Part shown: one piece after another, positions 17,919 through 26,415 of the stretch
Layout of the letters: every line of letters starts with the position of its first letter
Numbering within the stretch: position 1 is the stretch's first letter
DNA from: Chloroflexota bacterium
GTDB lineage: Bacteria; Chloroflexota; Anaerolineae; Aggregatilineales; UBA2796
Direction of reading: 5' to 3'
Assembly: GCA_021325095.1 (NCBI GenBank)
Contig: JAJPHV010000112.1
Location: 1-64,000, forward strand
Length of the DNA stretch: 64,000 bases
Notes under the pieces: generated by a model
What the model was told of the DNA's origin: nothing
Database searches by the model: none
What the model saw: only the letters and a program-made list of their open reading frames with translations
Position numbers and translations under genes: made by a program

Positions 17919-18656
17919 CTACTGCTTCAGCGCGGCTTCGATAGCCGCTTTGAGCGCTGCGTAGCTCAACCCACTCGGCTGCTGCCCGTTGACAAAAAAT
18001 GTCGGTGTTCCCTCAAGCTGGAGGCTTAGACTTTCGCTACGATCTCGGTATATTTTCTGGAGGATCGCATTGTTATTAAGGCCTGCTGTGAATTTCTGTA
18101 CATCCAAGCCCAGGCTCTTAGCGTAGCCAACAAAGCGTTCCGTTTGAGGCGACTGCTGTTCGCCCCATTCTGGCTGATTTTGAAACAGGAGGTCTTGCAT
18201 CTCCCAATACTTGCCCTGTTCACCAGCGGCTTCTGTAGCAGCGGCGGCCAGAACCGAGTTGTTGTGATTCGGAAAGTAACGAACAACCAGTCGAACCTGC
18301 CCCTCGTACTCCTTCAACAACTGCTTGACGATGGGGAAGATTGCCCGGCACGCCTCGCACTCTGGGTCAAGAAATTCCACAATGGTAACTTTCGCATTTG
18401 CAGGGCCAAGCGTGGGGCTGTCATCTCGAATTAACTGCGCCGGGCCAGTCGACAAATTTGTCGCAGCAAAAGGGGTAGGTGCTGTTTTTGGATGCGCTTG
18501 CACATATACAAGGGCCAGTAATGCTGCGCCTAGAAGTATGATTATGCCTAGCCCCAGAAGGATACGGGCCTCTTGGCTGTTTCGGCGTGTCTTTTTCTGC
18601 AACCGTTTCCCGGTTTTAAGATTCTGCTTTTTGGTATTCTGTTTCGCTTGAGTCAT
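17919..18656 (-). CDS. DsbA-family disulfide oxidoreductase (copy 1)
   Basis: A 245-residue membrane-anchored thioredoxin-fold protein. A Lys-rich start and one helix (about 30-52) lead to a DSBA-type domain with active site DPECEACRAIF (CxxC = CEAC), an inserted helical part, and a cis-Pro loop EGTPTFFVNGQQ. It would oxidise or isomerise thiols outside the membrane. The DsbB-cytochrome c fusion lies just upstream on the same strand and is the obvious re-oxidation partner. The 5' end overlaps a small open frame (18616-18849). Confidence 0.9.
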   Translation of the reverse strand: MTQAKQNTKKQNLKTGKRLQKKTRRNSQEARILLGLGIIILLGAALLALVYVQAHPKTAPTPFAATNLSTGPAQLIRDDSPTLGPANAKVTIVEFLDPECEACRAIFPIVKQLLKEYEGQVRLVVRYFPNHNNSVLAAAATEAAGEQGKYWEMQDLLFQNQPEWGEQQSPQTERFVGYAKSLGLDVQKFTAGLNNNAILQKIYRDRSESLSLQLEGTPTFFVNGQQPSGLSYAALKAAIEAALKQ

Positions 18657-18849
18657 CTTTCAGGTCCTCATACCTGTAGAAAATCATGCTGAATATGATA
18701 ACTGCGAATGGCATCAGCGACATGAGCGAAGTACGCAGCAATGCAGGCCGCTTTCCCACAGCAATACGCCAACTGTGAGGATGAAAATCAACGGATACAT
18801 CATGATTCGTTAATACCAACATAGCAATGCTGTTTTGGCGCTTATTCAT
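18616..18849 (-). CDS. Possible small LapA-like membrane protein
   Basis: A 77-residue frame between the DsbB fusion and dsbA, overlapping dsbA by 41 bp. The pattern LVLTNHDVSVDFHPHSW, then a membrane segment LMSLMPFAVIIFSMIFY and a polar tail, recalls the LapA/DUF1049 layout (a strand with Asn, a helix, and a coil). The match is weak and the overlap with dsbA is longer than normal for an operon, so this may be chance. Confidence 0.35.
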   Translation of the reverse strand: MNKRQNSIAMLVLTNHDVSVDFHPHSWRIAVGKRPALLRTSLMSLMPFAVIIFSMIFYRYEDLKDDSSETEYQKAES

Positions 18850-18875
18850 ACGATAACTTAATTTTCAAATGCGCT

Positions 18876-19880
18876 CTAATCGCGGTTCAACGAGCGTAGG
18901 AAGGCGATTAGGGCTGAAACCTCTTGGTTGGTCAACGCCGGATTGCCCCCTTTTGCAGGCATCGGCTGTCCAGTTTTGTTCATTGGATCGCTCACTGAAC
19001 GACCATTGATGATTAACATTCGAAGCGCGGCATCGGTTGAGTCCCTCGTAAAAGTATTACCTATTAGGCTGGGACCAAGATTGGGTACGCCCCGCGCATC
19101 CGTACCATGACAAGCTGTACAAGTACGACTGAACTGGGTACGCCCTTCAGCAGTCAAATTGACATCATAAACGCTGCTATCCCCGGTTTTGTTCGGTATA
19201 GTAGATGCACTCGTTTCTGGCGTGTTTACGGGATTTAAGCGAGGCGCGTTAATTACATTCGAGAGATTTTTCATCATTCCCAGCACCAGTGTTCCAATCA
19301 GCAGCACGCTTAAACATACAGTCAATAAGACTGTTTTTGTGGTAATAGGCTGTGATTCTGCCAGATCGGATGGTTGATCTTCGATGGCTTCATCTCCTGA
19401 TAAATCTTCCACTTCCTTCCTTCGATACCAAAGCATCGCCACGATGATCACGGTAAAGGCGATCAGTGAGAGCTGTGGGATACTGATAAAGCCGAACCAC
19501 TCGAACCAGCGGGTGCGGCACGATGCTCCTACTGTACAAATTCGAATCGTGTCTTCGGGAATAAAGCCAAAGTACAGCAGGTTATGGTACAGGGCAATGG
19601 CAAACCCCAATCCACTGAGCGGCAGGACATAACTACGAATCCCATCATCTCGGCGTAAAATGCCGACTGCCAACACAACAACGAGCGGATACATCAGGAT
19701 ACGCTGATACCAACACAATGAACAGGGCACGTAGCCCATGATTTCGCTGAAAAACAGACTCCCAATGGTAGCGATTATCGCTTGTCCCCAAGCGACATAA
19801 AGCATGATATGTCGCAAGGTATCGATGCGCGACTCTGATGCCGAAACAGTATCCTCCGTGATCGGCGCAACGTCTTTCAT
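18876..19880 (-). CDS. DsbB/BdbC-type quinone reductase fused to a cytochrome c domain
   Basis: A 334-residue protein of two parts. Residues 20-165 are a four-helix DsbB/BdbC domain with YVPCSLCWYQR and a second cysteine pair in ICTVGASCRTR; this family re-oxidises DsbA and passes electrons to quinone. After an acidic linker and one more helix (about 185-205), residues 245-334 form a class I cytochrome c with haem motif CTACH and a Met ligand candidate in TGQPMPAKGG. Fusion of the two in one chain is unusual. The layout suggests electrons could flow from DsbA through DsbB to the haem and onward. ATG 19880 was preferred; a longer frame to 19946 would overlap the ATPase gene. Confidence 0.82.
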   Translation of the reverse strand: MKDVAPITEDTVSASESRIDTLRHIMLYVAWGQAIIATIGSLFFSEIMGYVPCSLCWYQRILMYPLVVVLAVGILRRDDGIRSYVLPLSGLGFAIALYHNLLYFGFIPEDTIRICTVGASCRTRWFEWFGFISIPQLSLIAFTVIIVAMLWYRRKEVEDLSGDEAIEDQPSDLAESQPITTKTVLLTVCLSVLLIGTLVLGMMKNLSNVINAPRLNPVNTPETSASTIPNKTGDSSVYDVNLTAEGRTQFSRTCTACHGTDARGVPNLGPSLIGNTFTRDSTDAALRMLIINGRSVSDPMNKTGQPMPAKGGNPALTNQEVSALIAFLRSLNRD

Positions 19881-19911
19881 CTTCTGTTCCAGCGATTCAT
19901 GTTGATTGTCA

Positions 19912-22254
19912 TCATACTCCTCGATAGCTAAGCAAGCGGAGCGCATTGAGCGCCACGACGATTGTGCTGCCCTCGTGGAAGAGGACGGCGATCCCTATAC
20001 TGACGATACCGAATAATGAGGCCACCACCAGCAGCGCAATGACGCCTAAAGCGATCACCAAATTTTGGAGAATCACGGCGCGCGTCATGCGCCCTAGCCC
20101 CACGGCAAAGGGCAGTTTGGACAGGTCATCGCTCATCAGGGCGACATCGGCAGTTTCCAAGGCGACATCTGTGCCTGCTCCGCCCATCGCAATACCGACC
20201 GTAGCATTTGCCAGGGCTGGGGCATCGTTGACGCCATCACCAACCATTGCTACCTCACCGTATTTCCGCGTGAGGTCTTTGATCACCGTCAGTTTGTCTT
20301 CCGGCATCAAGTCAGCACGAAAATCGGTCAGCCCAACCTGCGTGGCGATGTTTGCCGCTACACGCGCGTTATCGCCTGTGAGCATGATGGTATGCTGAAC
20401 ACCGGCATCCTTCAGGGCTTTCATCGTATCAACCGCATCATTGCGCAGCGTATCTGCCAGAGCGATCAAACCGAGGACTGTACCCTCCAATGCCACAATC
20501 ATAATCGTTTGGCCCTCGGCTTGCAGGGCTTCGACGTATTTGCGGGTATCCGCCGACACGTCAACGTGCTTCTCGTCCATCAGTTTCAAATTGCCGACCA
20601 CCACGGGTTGTCCATCAATTGAAGCCTGTAAGCCTCGTCCGGTTATGGATTCCACTTCCGATACGGCAGGGAGCGAAAGTTTTTTCGCTTGCGCGGCACG
20701 CACCACCGACTGTGCGAGGGGATGTCCGGAGCGATTTTCGAGGGCGGCTGCCAATGCCAGGAGCTTATCTTCCGAGTAGTCTTTGACGAGTGGCAACACT
20801 TGAGTCACTTCAGGATGACCGTGCGTTATCGTACCCGTCTTGTCGAATGCAATAGCCTTGAGCTTGCCCAGATTTTCAAGGTGCGCTCCACCCTTAATCA
20901 GAACGCCCTTCTGTGCCGCCCGACCAATGCCCGCCAATATCGTTGCTGGCGTACCGAGTGCCAGCGCGCAAGGCGAAGCAGCAACGAGCAATGTCATCGC
21001 CCGTAGAAATGAGGTCTGGAAAGGTACGCCAAACAACGGTGGTACGACGATGATCAGGACAGTGACTACCAGTACGACAGGTACAAATACGCGCTCAAAG
21101 CGTTCCATTAGCTGTTGGGTGGGAGAGCGCTGTGTTTGCGCTTCTTCGACCATTTTCATCACACGAGACAGTGTGTTGTCCTTTGCCAGCCTCGTAACTT
21201 TCACTTCCAGCGCGCCCTCGCCATTGATCGAACCTGCAAATACTTTGTCACCGGGCGCTTTATCTACAGGTACAGACTCGCCTGTTATCGGTGACTGATC
21301 GATGCCCGATTGTCCGTTGAGTATCTCGGCATCAACAGAGACGCGCACCCCAGGACGAACGATAACCACGTCGTCGATTTGAATCTGGTCGATGGGAAGT
21401 TCGGTTTCCTTCCCATCGTGGCGCACAAGCGCCGTTTTGGGCGTGAGGTCGGCAAGCGCGCTGATCGCGGAACGGGCGCGATCTAACGCTCGTTCTTCAA
21501 GGGCATGGCCCAGGCTGAAGAGAAACAGCAGAAATGCGCCTTCTGCAAAGTCTCCAAGCAGCGCTGCGCCGATAGCTGCCGTAACCATGAGCAAATCAGT
21601 ATCGAAGTGCCGTTCCCGCAGCGCGTGCAGGGCATGTTGAGACACATCCCAGCCACCCAGGACATACGCTGTAAGGTACAACGCAATGCTCAACACTGAT
21701 GGAAAATTCAGGAACTGACCGCCAACCCACCCCACAAGTACCAATACGCCCGCAGTGACACTAAAGATCAGTTCACGGTTCGTTTGGTACCATTTTTGCA
21801 TACCCTCCACAGGGAAGGAATAGCCGAGCGCTTTTATCTGTTCCCGGATCGCCGCAAGATTCGTCTTTTGGCTGTCGAACTCAACACGCATTCGTTGTGA
21901 AGCATAGTTGACATTGACTGCCAATACACCGTCTATACGCCGGACACCCTGTTCAAGGACAAATATACTGTCCGAGGATTGCATTCCTTCGATGGGAATA
22001 ATCTCGTGATGATAGCGATTTACGATCTGCGCCCCGGTACGTTCGGCCAGTCGTTGAACTTCGACAAGGGAAATCACGCTGGGATCATAGTGAAGGCAGA
22101 GTTTTACTGGCTCTTGGTCGCGTTCCAGATGGACTCGCTGCAAGCCTTTGCGATTCTGAAGCGCTTTCTGCAAGCGTTCCACACAGTCGTCATCGTCCTT
22201 TTCAACGCCCGGCAACACTAGCGGAATAGCCAATTCAAGAGTCGTTTCAGCCAC
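19912..22254 (-). CDS. P1B-4-like heavy-metal ATPase
   Basis: A 780-residue metal-exporting P-type ATPase. Two HMA-like folds at the N-terminus (about 1-75 and 80-150) lack CxxC. The core has the TGES actuator loop (SPITGESVPV), phosphorylation motif AFDKTGTITHG, nucleotide-binding GHPLAQSVV and hinge MVGDGVNDAPAL. The sixth helix carries SPCAL and the last LFHEGSTIVVALN. SPC plus HEGST defines the P1B-4 group (Co, Zn, Fe or Mn efflux). The start is GTG 22254 with an AAGGAG site. It is divergent from mntR across the MITE, so regulation by metal load is plausible. The DsbB fusion and dsbA follow on the same strand. Confidence 0.9.
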   Translation of the reverse strand: MAETTLELAIPLVLPGVEKDDDDCVERLQKALQNRKGLQRVHLERDQEPVKLCLHYDPSVISLVEVQRLAERTGAQIVNRYHHEIIPIEGMQSSDSIFVLEQGVRRIDGVLAVNVNYASQRMRVEFDSQKTNLAAIREQIKALGYSFPVEGMQKWYQTNRELIFSVTAGVLVLVGWVGGQFLNFPSVLSIALYLTAYVLGGWDVSQHALHALRERHFDTDLLMVTAAIGAALLGDFAEGAFLLFLFSLGHALEERALDRARSAISALADLTPKTALVRHDGKETELPIDQIQIDDVVIVRPGVRVSVDAEILNGQSGIDQSPITGESVPVDKAPGDKVFAGSINGEGALEVKVTRLAKDNTLSRVMKMVEEAQTQRSPTQQLMERFERVFVPVVLVVTVLIIVVPPLFGVPFQTSFLRAMTLLVAASPCALALGTPATILAGIGRAAQKGVLIKGGAHLENLGKLKAIAFDKTGTITHGHPEVTQVLPLVKDYSEDKLLALAAALENRSGHPLAQSVVRAAQAKKLSLPAVSEVESITGRGLQASIDGQPVVVGNLKLMDEKHVDVSADTRKYVEALQAEGQTIMIVALEGTVLGLIALADTLRNDAVDTMKALKDAGVQHTIMLTGDNARVAANIATQVGLTDFRADLMPEDKLTVIKDLTRKYGEVAMVGDGVNDAPALANATVGIAMGGAGTDVALETADVALMSDDLSKLPFAVGLGRMTRAVILQNLVIALGVIALLVVASLFGIVSIGIAVLFHEGSTIVVALNALRLLSYRGV

Positions 22255-22312
22255 CAGTTATCTCCTTATTGATACGCAGTCTCAATGATTGAACAACTTT
22301 TCATGTATTCAT

Positions 22313-22340
22313 ATTTTAAAGAATTATGGCAGCTTGTCAA
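22313..22340 (-). promoter_or_regulatory. Predicted sigma-70-type promoter of the P1B-4 ATPase gene
   Basis: On the minus strand, TTGACA (22335-22340) is separated by 16 bp from TAAAAT (22313-22318), about 60 bp before the GTG start. It lies outside the MITE (22373-22508), so the MITE sits directly upstream of this promoter as well as that of mntR. Confidence 0.5.
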
Positions 22341-22372
22341 ACGTTGATTTCGGAACAGCATGACGAATTGTT

Positions 22373-22508
22373 ACCCTGATTGCTAGTTGATGGAATTTTG
22401 GCTGTATAGGCCGATTCGAACCTTGCCGTAGCATTGGCTGTTTTGGCCGAAATTCGAGACCAGCACTGGCATCAGGCCATGAAACATCAATGAACTAGCA
22501 ATCAGGGT
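22373..22508. mobile_element. 136-bp MITE with IS982 ends
   Basis: A non-coding element bounded by the IS982 end ACCCTGATTGCTAG (22373-22386, complement at 22495-22508) and by the 6-bp direct repeat ATTGTT (22367-22372 and 22509-22514). The inside contains two related direct segments, TTGGCTGTATAGGCCG and TTGGCTGTTTTGGCCG. It has no coding capacity. It lies in the divergent promoter region between the ATPase gene and mntR, ending 9 bp before the mntR -35 hexamer. Confidence 0.88.
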
Positions 22509-22517
22509 ATTGTTAGC

Positions 22518-22567
22518 TTGACAATGCTTTCGGGTATTTGCTATAATATTTTTAGACCGGACTAAAA
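22518..22567 (+). promoter_or_regulatory. mntR promoter with palindromic DtxR-type operator
   Basis: TTGACA (22518-22523), an 18-bp spacer, then TATAAT (22542-22547): near-perfect consensus. Directly after the -10 lies TTTTAGACCGGACTAAAA (22550-22567), an 18-bp palindrome with perfect TTTTAG/CTAAAA arms. Its position over the expected transcription start, in front of a DtxR/MntR-family gene, indicates autoregulation by a metal-bound repressor. The arms resemble known SirR/MntR boxes, but the site is predicted only. Confidence 0.7.
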
Positions 22568-22620
22568 CATGGTATATATCGGCCTAATGCAAGTAACAAC
22601 GGGTGTTGCGAGGATTTGCT

Positions 22621-23403
22621 ATGGAGGATGAATTTAGTCGTTGGCGCACCAAGGCGGTGGAGGATTTTTTGAGGACAGTCTACATCCTTCAACAAACGAC
22701 TATTCCAGTCCCGATGACGATGATTAGTCGAACCCTTCGTATAAAAGCTCCTTCAGTCACGGACATGATTCGGCGGCTTGGGCTTAGGCAATCGGCGTCA
22801 CAACACCCCAATGGATACTATCCACCTGTGCCACTTCTTGAGCATAAGCCCTATCATGGCGTGCGTCTAACGTCTGCGGGTGAACAGATCGCGCTTCAGA
22901 TTATTCGTCGGCGGTGCCTGCTCGAACTGTTTCTTGTTCAAAGACTCGGCTATAAGTGGGATGAAGTAGAGGCAGAAGCGGATCGTCTGGAACATGATAT
23001 TTCGGAACAACTCGCGGAACGTCTTGCTTCAGCGCTGGGGAACCCCGAAGCAGACCCACATGGAGAGCCTATCCCGACCGCTGAGGGCAGGCTCCCCGTT
23101 CGCGGCGACCAATGCTTAATGGATTTGACGGATGGGCAGGGTGGCATCGTGAGTCAGGTTACCGACCACTCCCCTGAGTTATTGCATTACCTGGACGATT
23201 TAGGGCTGCGTCCAGGGGTCGAACTTCGTGTGCTGAATCGCTCACCGCTGGGCGATATCATCACGATTCAGATCGATACTCCGTCCAACACCTATATACT
23301 CAGCAGTCAGGTCGCCAGTCATCTTCGTCTGGTGAGCAAGAAAAAGGCTCGTATCGGGGTAGCTAACCATAGACGTGAACTCGTTGGATCAGGGCAAGGG
23401 TGA
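22621..23403 (+). CDS. DtxR/MntR-family metal-dependent regulator
   Basis: A 260-residue regulator. The N-terminal winged helix (about 10-75) reads RTKAVEDFLRTVYIL, then SRTLRIKAPSVTDMIRRLG. The dimerisation and metal domain follows (LELFLVQRLGYKWDEVEAEADRLEHDIS, ADPHGEPIPT), and a C-terminal FeoA/SH3-like domain (about 165-240) ends the protein. These proteins bind Mn(II) or Fe(II) and repress metal uptake genes. An insert between the wing strands (SASQHPNGYYPPVPLLEHKPYH) makes it longer than usual. ATG 22621 is preferred over 22603 because of GCGAGGA upstream. Its TGA overlaps the GTG of the NRAMP gene, so the two are coupled and NRAMP is the likely target. Confidence 0.9.
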   Translation: MEDEFSRWRTKAVEDFLRTVYILQQTTIPVPMTMISRTLRIKAPSVTDMIRRLGLRQSASQHPNGYYPPVPLLEHKPYHGVRLTSAGEQIALQIIRRRCLLELFLVQRLGYKWDEVEAEADRLEHDISEQLAERLASALGNPEADPHGEPIPTAEGRLPVRGDQCLMDLTDGQGGIVSQVTDHSPELLHYLDDLGLRPGVELRVLNRSPLGDIITIQIDTPSNTYILSSQVASHLRLVSKKKARIGVANHRRELVGSGQG

Positions 23404-24827
23404 ACCGATACGCGGCGTTAACTCTAAGTCAGCGCCAACTTTTAGGAGGTTGTGTGCAGGAAGGTACGTTGTTACAACCAGATGTAAGTACAGAGGATAT
23501 TCACCGCGCTAAAGATCGGCTGCGCGTGCGCAAGGCGCGGGCCAGCAAAAACCCGCTTAGTCGTTTGTGGCTCCTGTTTTTGCTGATCGGGCCAGGGATT
23601 CTGGTCATGCTGGGTGAAAATGATGGGCCGAGTATGCTGTCGTACTCAGCGACAGGGGCGACCTATGGAATAGGTTTCTTTGTCCCCTTCATCGTGCTGA
23701 CCTTTGCAATGGCCTTCGTCGTGCAAGAATTGACGGTACGACTGGCAGCAGTGACACATCGCGGTCATGCTGAACTCATCTTTGATCGGTTCGGGCCGTT
23801 CTGGGGCTGGTTTTCCATGATTGACTTGGCGATTGGGAACTTCCTCACCTTAGTGGTTGAATTCATCGCCATTCAATCCGGGTTAGGTTATTTCGGCGTT
23901 CCGACTCCCATTGCAGTCGGCGCTGGCCTCCTGCTAAGTGTTGGCGTCATGCTCTCGCGCCGTTATTGGACGTGGGAACGCATCGCACTGCTATTATCTG
24001 CATTTAACTGTCTGTTCATTCCGGTGGCAGTTCTGGTTCACCCTGATTGGGGTCAGGTCGGTCATGCGCTCATCACATGGGGGCCGCTCCCTGGAGGAGT
24101 TAACCAGAATCTGCTCTTGTTCATCATGTCGGACATCGGCGCAACTGTTACACCCTGGATGCTGTTTTTCCAGCAGAGCGCGTTGAAGGATAAGGGCTTA
24201 ACCCCGAAAGACATCCCCCAAGCGCGGATCGATACGGCGCTCGGCGCTTTTCTAGCTGCTGCGTTTGGAGTTGCCGCTGTCGTGGCAACGTCAGTTCTGT
24301 TTGCCAATCACGTTGATACGTCTAACTTTTCGAGCGGCGCATTTGCCGCTGCCCAATTCGCCCAGGCGCTGGAGCCTTATGCGGGTCATGTGGGAGCGAC
24401 CCTTTTTGCCCTCGCTATCCTCGAAGCGGGCTTACTGGCGACCATCACAATTTCAAGCTCCTCCGCCTATGCCTTTGGTGAAGTGACAGGCGCAGCCCAC
24501 AGCCTCAACCGACCGCTCAAAGAAGCCAGAAGTTTCTACGCTGTGATGATCGCGGGAGCAGCAGTCGCCGCAGCGATAGTGATCATCCCGAACGCGCCGC
24601 TGACGCTGATCGTACTCGTCGTGAATGTGATTGCAACATTGGCAATGCCACCCGCGCTGATCTTTCTCATCTTGTTAGTGAATGACCGAAAAGTGATGGG
24701 CGATTATGTCAATGGGCGTTTTGCCAATATTCTGGCCGTTGGCGTGACAGTATTTCTCATCCTGGCAGGTCTGACCTGGGGTATCGTGACCATTCTGACG
24801 GGTCTGGGAATTTTACCGAATTCGTAA
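23400..24827 (+). CDS. NRAMP-family divalent metal transporter, non-canonical motif
   Basis: A 475-residue transporter with about 11 helices after a hydrophilic N-terminal 55 residues. Helix 1 reads GPGILVMLGENDGPSMLSY where classic NRAMP proteins have DPGN, and helix 6 reads SDIGATVTPWMLFFQQSA where they have an Ala/Met-Pro-His motif. Both sites normally bind Mn or Fe, so selectivity may differ. The GTG start overlaps the stop of the mntR-like gene (GTGA), making regulation by Mn or Fe likely. Confidence 0.85.
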   Translation: MNRYAALTLSQRQLLGGCVQEGTLLQPDVSTEDIHRAKDRLRVRKARASKNPLSRLWLLFLLIGPGILVMLGENDGPSMLSYSATGATYGIGFFVPFIVLTFAMAFVVQELTVRLAAVTHRGHAELIFDRFGPFWGWFSMIDLAIGNFLTLVVEFIAIQSGLGYFGVPTPIAVGAGLLLSVGVMLSRRYWTWERIALLLSAFNCLFIPVAVLVHPDWGQVGHALITWGPLPGGVNQNLLLFIMSDIGATVTPWMLFFQQSALKDKGLTPKDIPQARIDTALGAFLAAAFGVAAVVATSVLFANHVDTSNFSSGAFAAAQFAQALEPYAGHVGATLFALAILEAGLLATITISSSSAYAFGEVTGAAHSLNRPLKEARSFYAVMIAGAAVAAAIVIIPNAPLTLIVLVVNVIATLAMPPALIFLILLVNDRKVMGDYVNGRFANILAVGVTVFLILAGLTWGIVTILTGLGILPNS

Positions 24828-24865
24828 AACAGCAATATAAGGCTGTTTATCGAGGAGAATAGGCA

Positions 24866-25105
24866 ATGACAACTATGGAGAAAAGGATTGGTTTGAATAC
24901 CAATTCCAATGTAGAGGACAAAGCATGGGTCGTTGAGGTCCTTAAATCGGACGATTTGAGACTGGCGAATTCGAGGCGGTTGGAGCCTTACGGCAAGGCA
25001 GAGCTTAAACCGTTCGTGAGGCTTTTGCTATGGGCTATGCGTATCTACGTGTTGCTATCTCTTGTTCTCATCGTTGCCCAAATATATATTAGCCTAAAAC
25101 ATTAG
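24866..25105 (+). CDS. Small single-helix membrane protein
   Basis: A 79-residue protein of unknown family, 38 bp after the NRAMP gene, with a good GAGGAG site. The first 50 residues are polar, and the C-terminus has one membrane segment (FVRLLLWAMRIYVLLSLVLIVAQIYI). Position and spacing suggest co-transcription with the transporter, perhaps as an accessory subunit; this is inference. Confidence 0.65.
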   Translation: MTTMEKRIGLNTNSNVEDKAWVVEVLKSDDLRLANSRRLEPYGKAELKPFVRLLLWAMRIYVLLSLVLIVAQIYISLKH

Positions 25106-25287
25106 GCGTATTGTGTATCACAGACGGCATCGGGATCGGTGCGCCGTAGTGCGTCTGATCAATCGGGTAATGCCGTTCGGGTTAGCTGCCAGTCTTGCCA
25201 TTGTTACGAGTCTGAACTTTTCTCGATAGGATTGAGTGCCTCTCTTATTTACCCATGCCGGATACACAGGGAGCAGGAGCAGGTTCC

Positions 25288-26415
25288 ATGAGCGACTCCA
25301 CCATTTCTCGCAGAAAATTTATAGGATTGGGTGTGGGCGCAACAGCGGGCGTTGTGGGAGCCAGCCTGATGACTCAGGCGGCAAGAGCGCAGGGGCCGAA
25401 TGATTATCCCCAGGGGGAACATAGCGGGCACGTCAACGGGATGGGAATGCTGGTTGGCAAGGTCGATCACGCTCGCAATGGCTTCGATCCGATGCGGCTT
25501 CTCGTCGATTGGGATTACGGCATGGTCAGTACGCTACCGGGCGGTCAAACACTGCGCGAATACACGATTTCTGCCGGCGATCAGGAAGTCGAAATCGCCC
25601 CTGGCATTTTCTTTCCAGCCTGGACGTATAACGGACGGATACCAGGGCCAACCATTCGCTGCACCGAAGGGGATCGCATCAGGATCAACTTTGCCAATTT
25701 CGGAACGCATCCCCATACGATGCACTTTCATGGCTTCCATTCATCAGAAATGGATGGCGTACCAGGGGTCGGGCGCGGCGAAATTAATCCAGGTGAATCT
25801 TTTGTCTACGAGTTTGATGCTGACCCGTTCGGCTGTCACCTATATCATTGCCACGCTGCGCCGCTCAAACGCCATATCCATAAGGGCTTGTACGGCGCAT
25901 TTATCATTGATCCCAAAGCGGGACGTACCCCGGCCCGTGAATTCGTGATGATGATGAATGCGTTCGACACAAACTTCGACAGCGGCAACGAAATCTATGC
26001 AGTGAACACCATCGGACATGAGTTTGCGCGGCGTCCCATCCCGGTCAAAGTGGGTGAATTGATCCGCATTTACCTGATCAACATCGTTGAATTCGACCCA
26101 ATTAACTCTTTCCACCTGCATGGTCACTTCTTTGATTACTACGATACCGGAACCACCCTTCAACCGACGCTGCGGATGGTCGATACCATCATGCAGGGCC
26201 AGGGGCAGCGCGGCATTCTGGAATTCAAATTCCGCTGGCCGGGTCAGTATATGTTCCATGCCCACATCAGCGAATTTACCGAGCTGGGCTGGATGGGCAT
26301 GTTCAACGCCGTCGCCCCAGAGAAATTCGGGGAGGCACTGAAACTGGCGGAAGTCGATGACGAATGGGATACCAAAGCGACAAAAGGCAGCACCGTGGAG
26401 GCGCAATCACTATGA
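25288..26415 (+). CDS. Two-domain multicopper oxidase, Tat-exported
   Basis: A 375-residue oxidase. The Tat signal SRRKFIGLGVGATAGVVGAS is at residues 6-25. Copper motifs: HPHTMHFHG and GCHLYHCH in the first cupredoxin domain, and NSFHLHGHFFDYY and MFHAHISEFTELGWMGMF in the second, giving type 1, 2 and 3 ligands for a two-domain laccase or small ferroxidase. Reaction: oxidation of a metal or phenolic substrate with reduction of O2 outside the cell. It is followed with ATGA overlap by a ZIP transporter, and it could be the ferroxidase for FTR1. The frame is also open from ATG 25255, but the Tat motif and AGGAGC site favour 25288. Confidence 0.9.
   Translation: MSDSTISRRKFIGLGVGATAGVVGASLMTQAARAQGPNDYPQGEHSGHVNGMGMLVGKVDHARNGFDPMRLLVDWDYGMVSTLPGGQTLREYTISAGDQEVEIAPGIFFPAWTYNGRIPGPTIRCTEGDRIRINFANFGTHPHTMHFHGFHSSEMDGVPGVGRGEINPGESFVYEFDADPFGCHLYHCHAAPLKRHIHKGLYGAFIIDPKAGRTPAREFVMMMNAFDTNFDSGNEIYAVNTIGHEFARRPIPVKVGELIRIYLINIVEFDPINSFHLHGHFFDYYDTGTTLQPTLRMVDTIMQGQGQRGILEFKFRWPGQYMFHAHISEFTELGWMGMFNAVAPEKFGEALKLAEVDDEWDTKATKGSTVEAQSL

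Noticed and set aside
19881-19946. N-terminal extension of the DsbB-cytochrome c fusion
   Set aside because: It would overlap the end of the ATPase gene by 35 bp and adds a polar stretch unlike DsbB N-termini, without a clear ribosome site.
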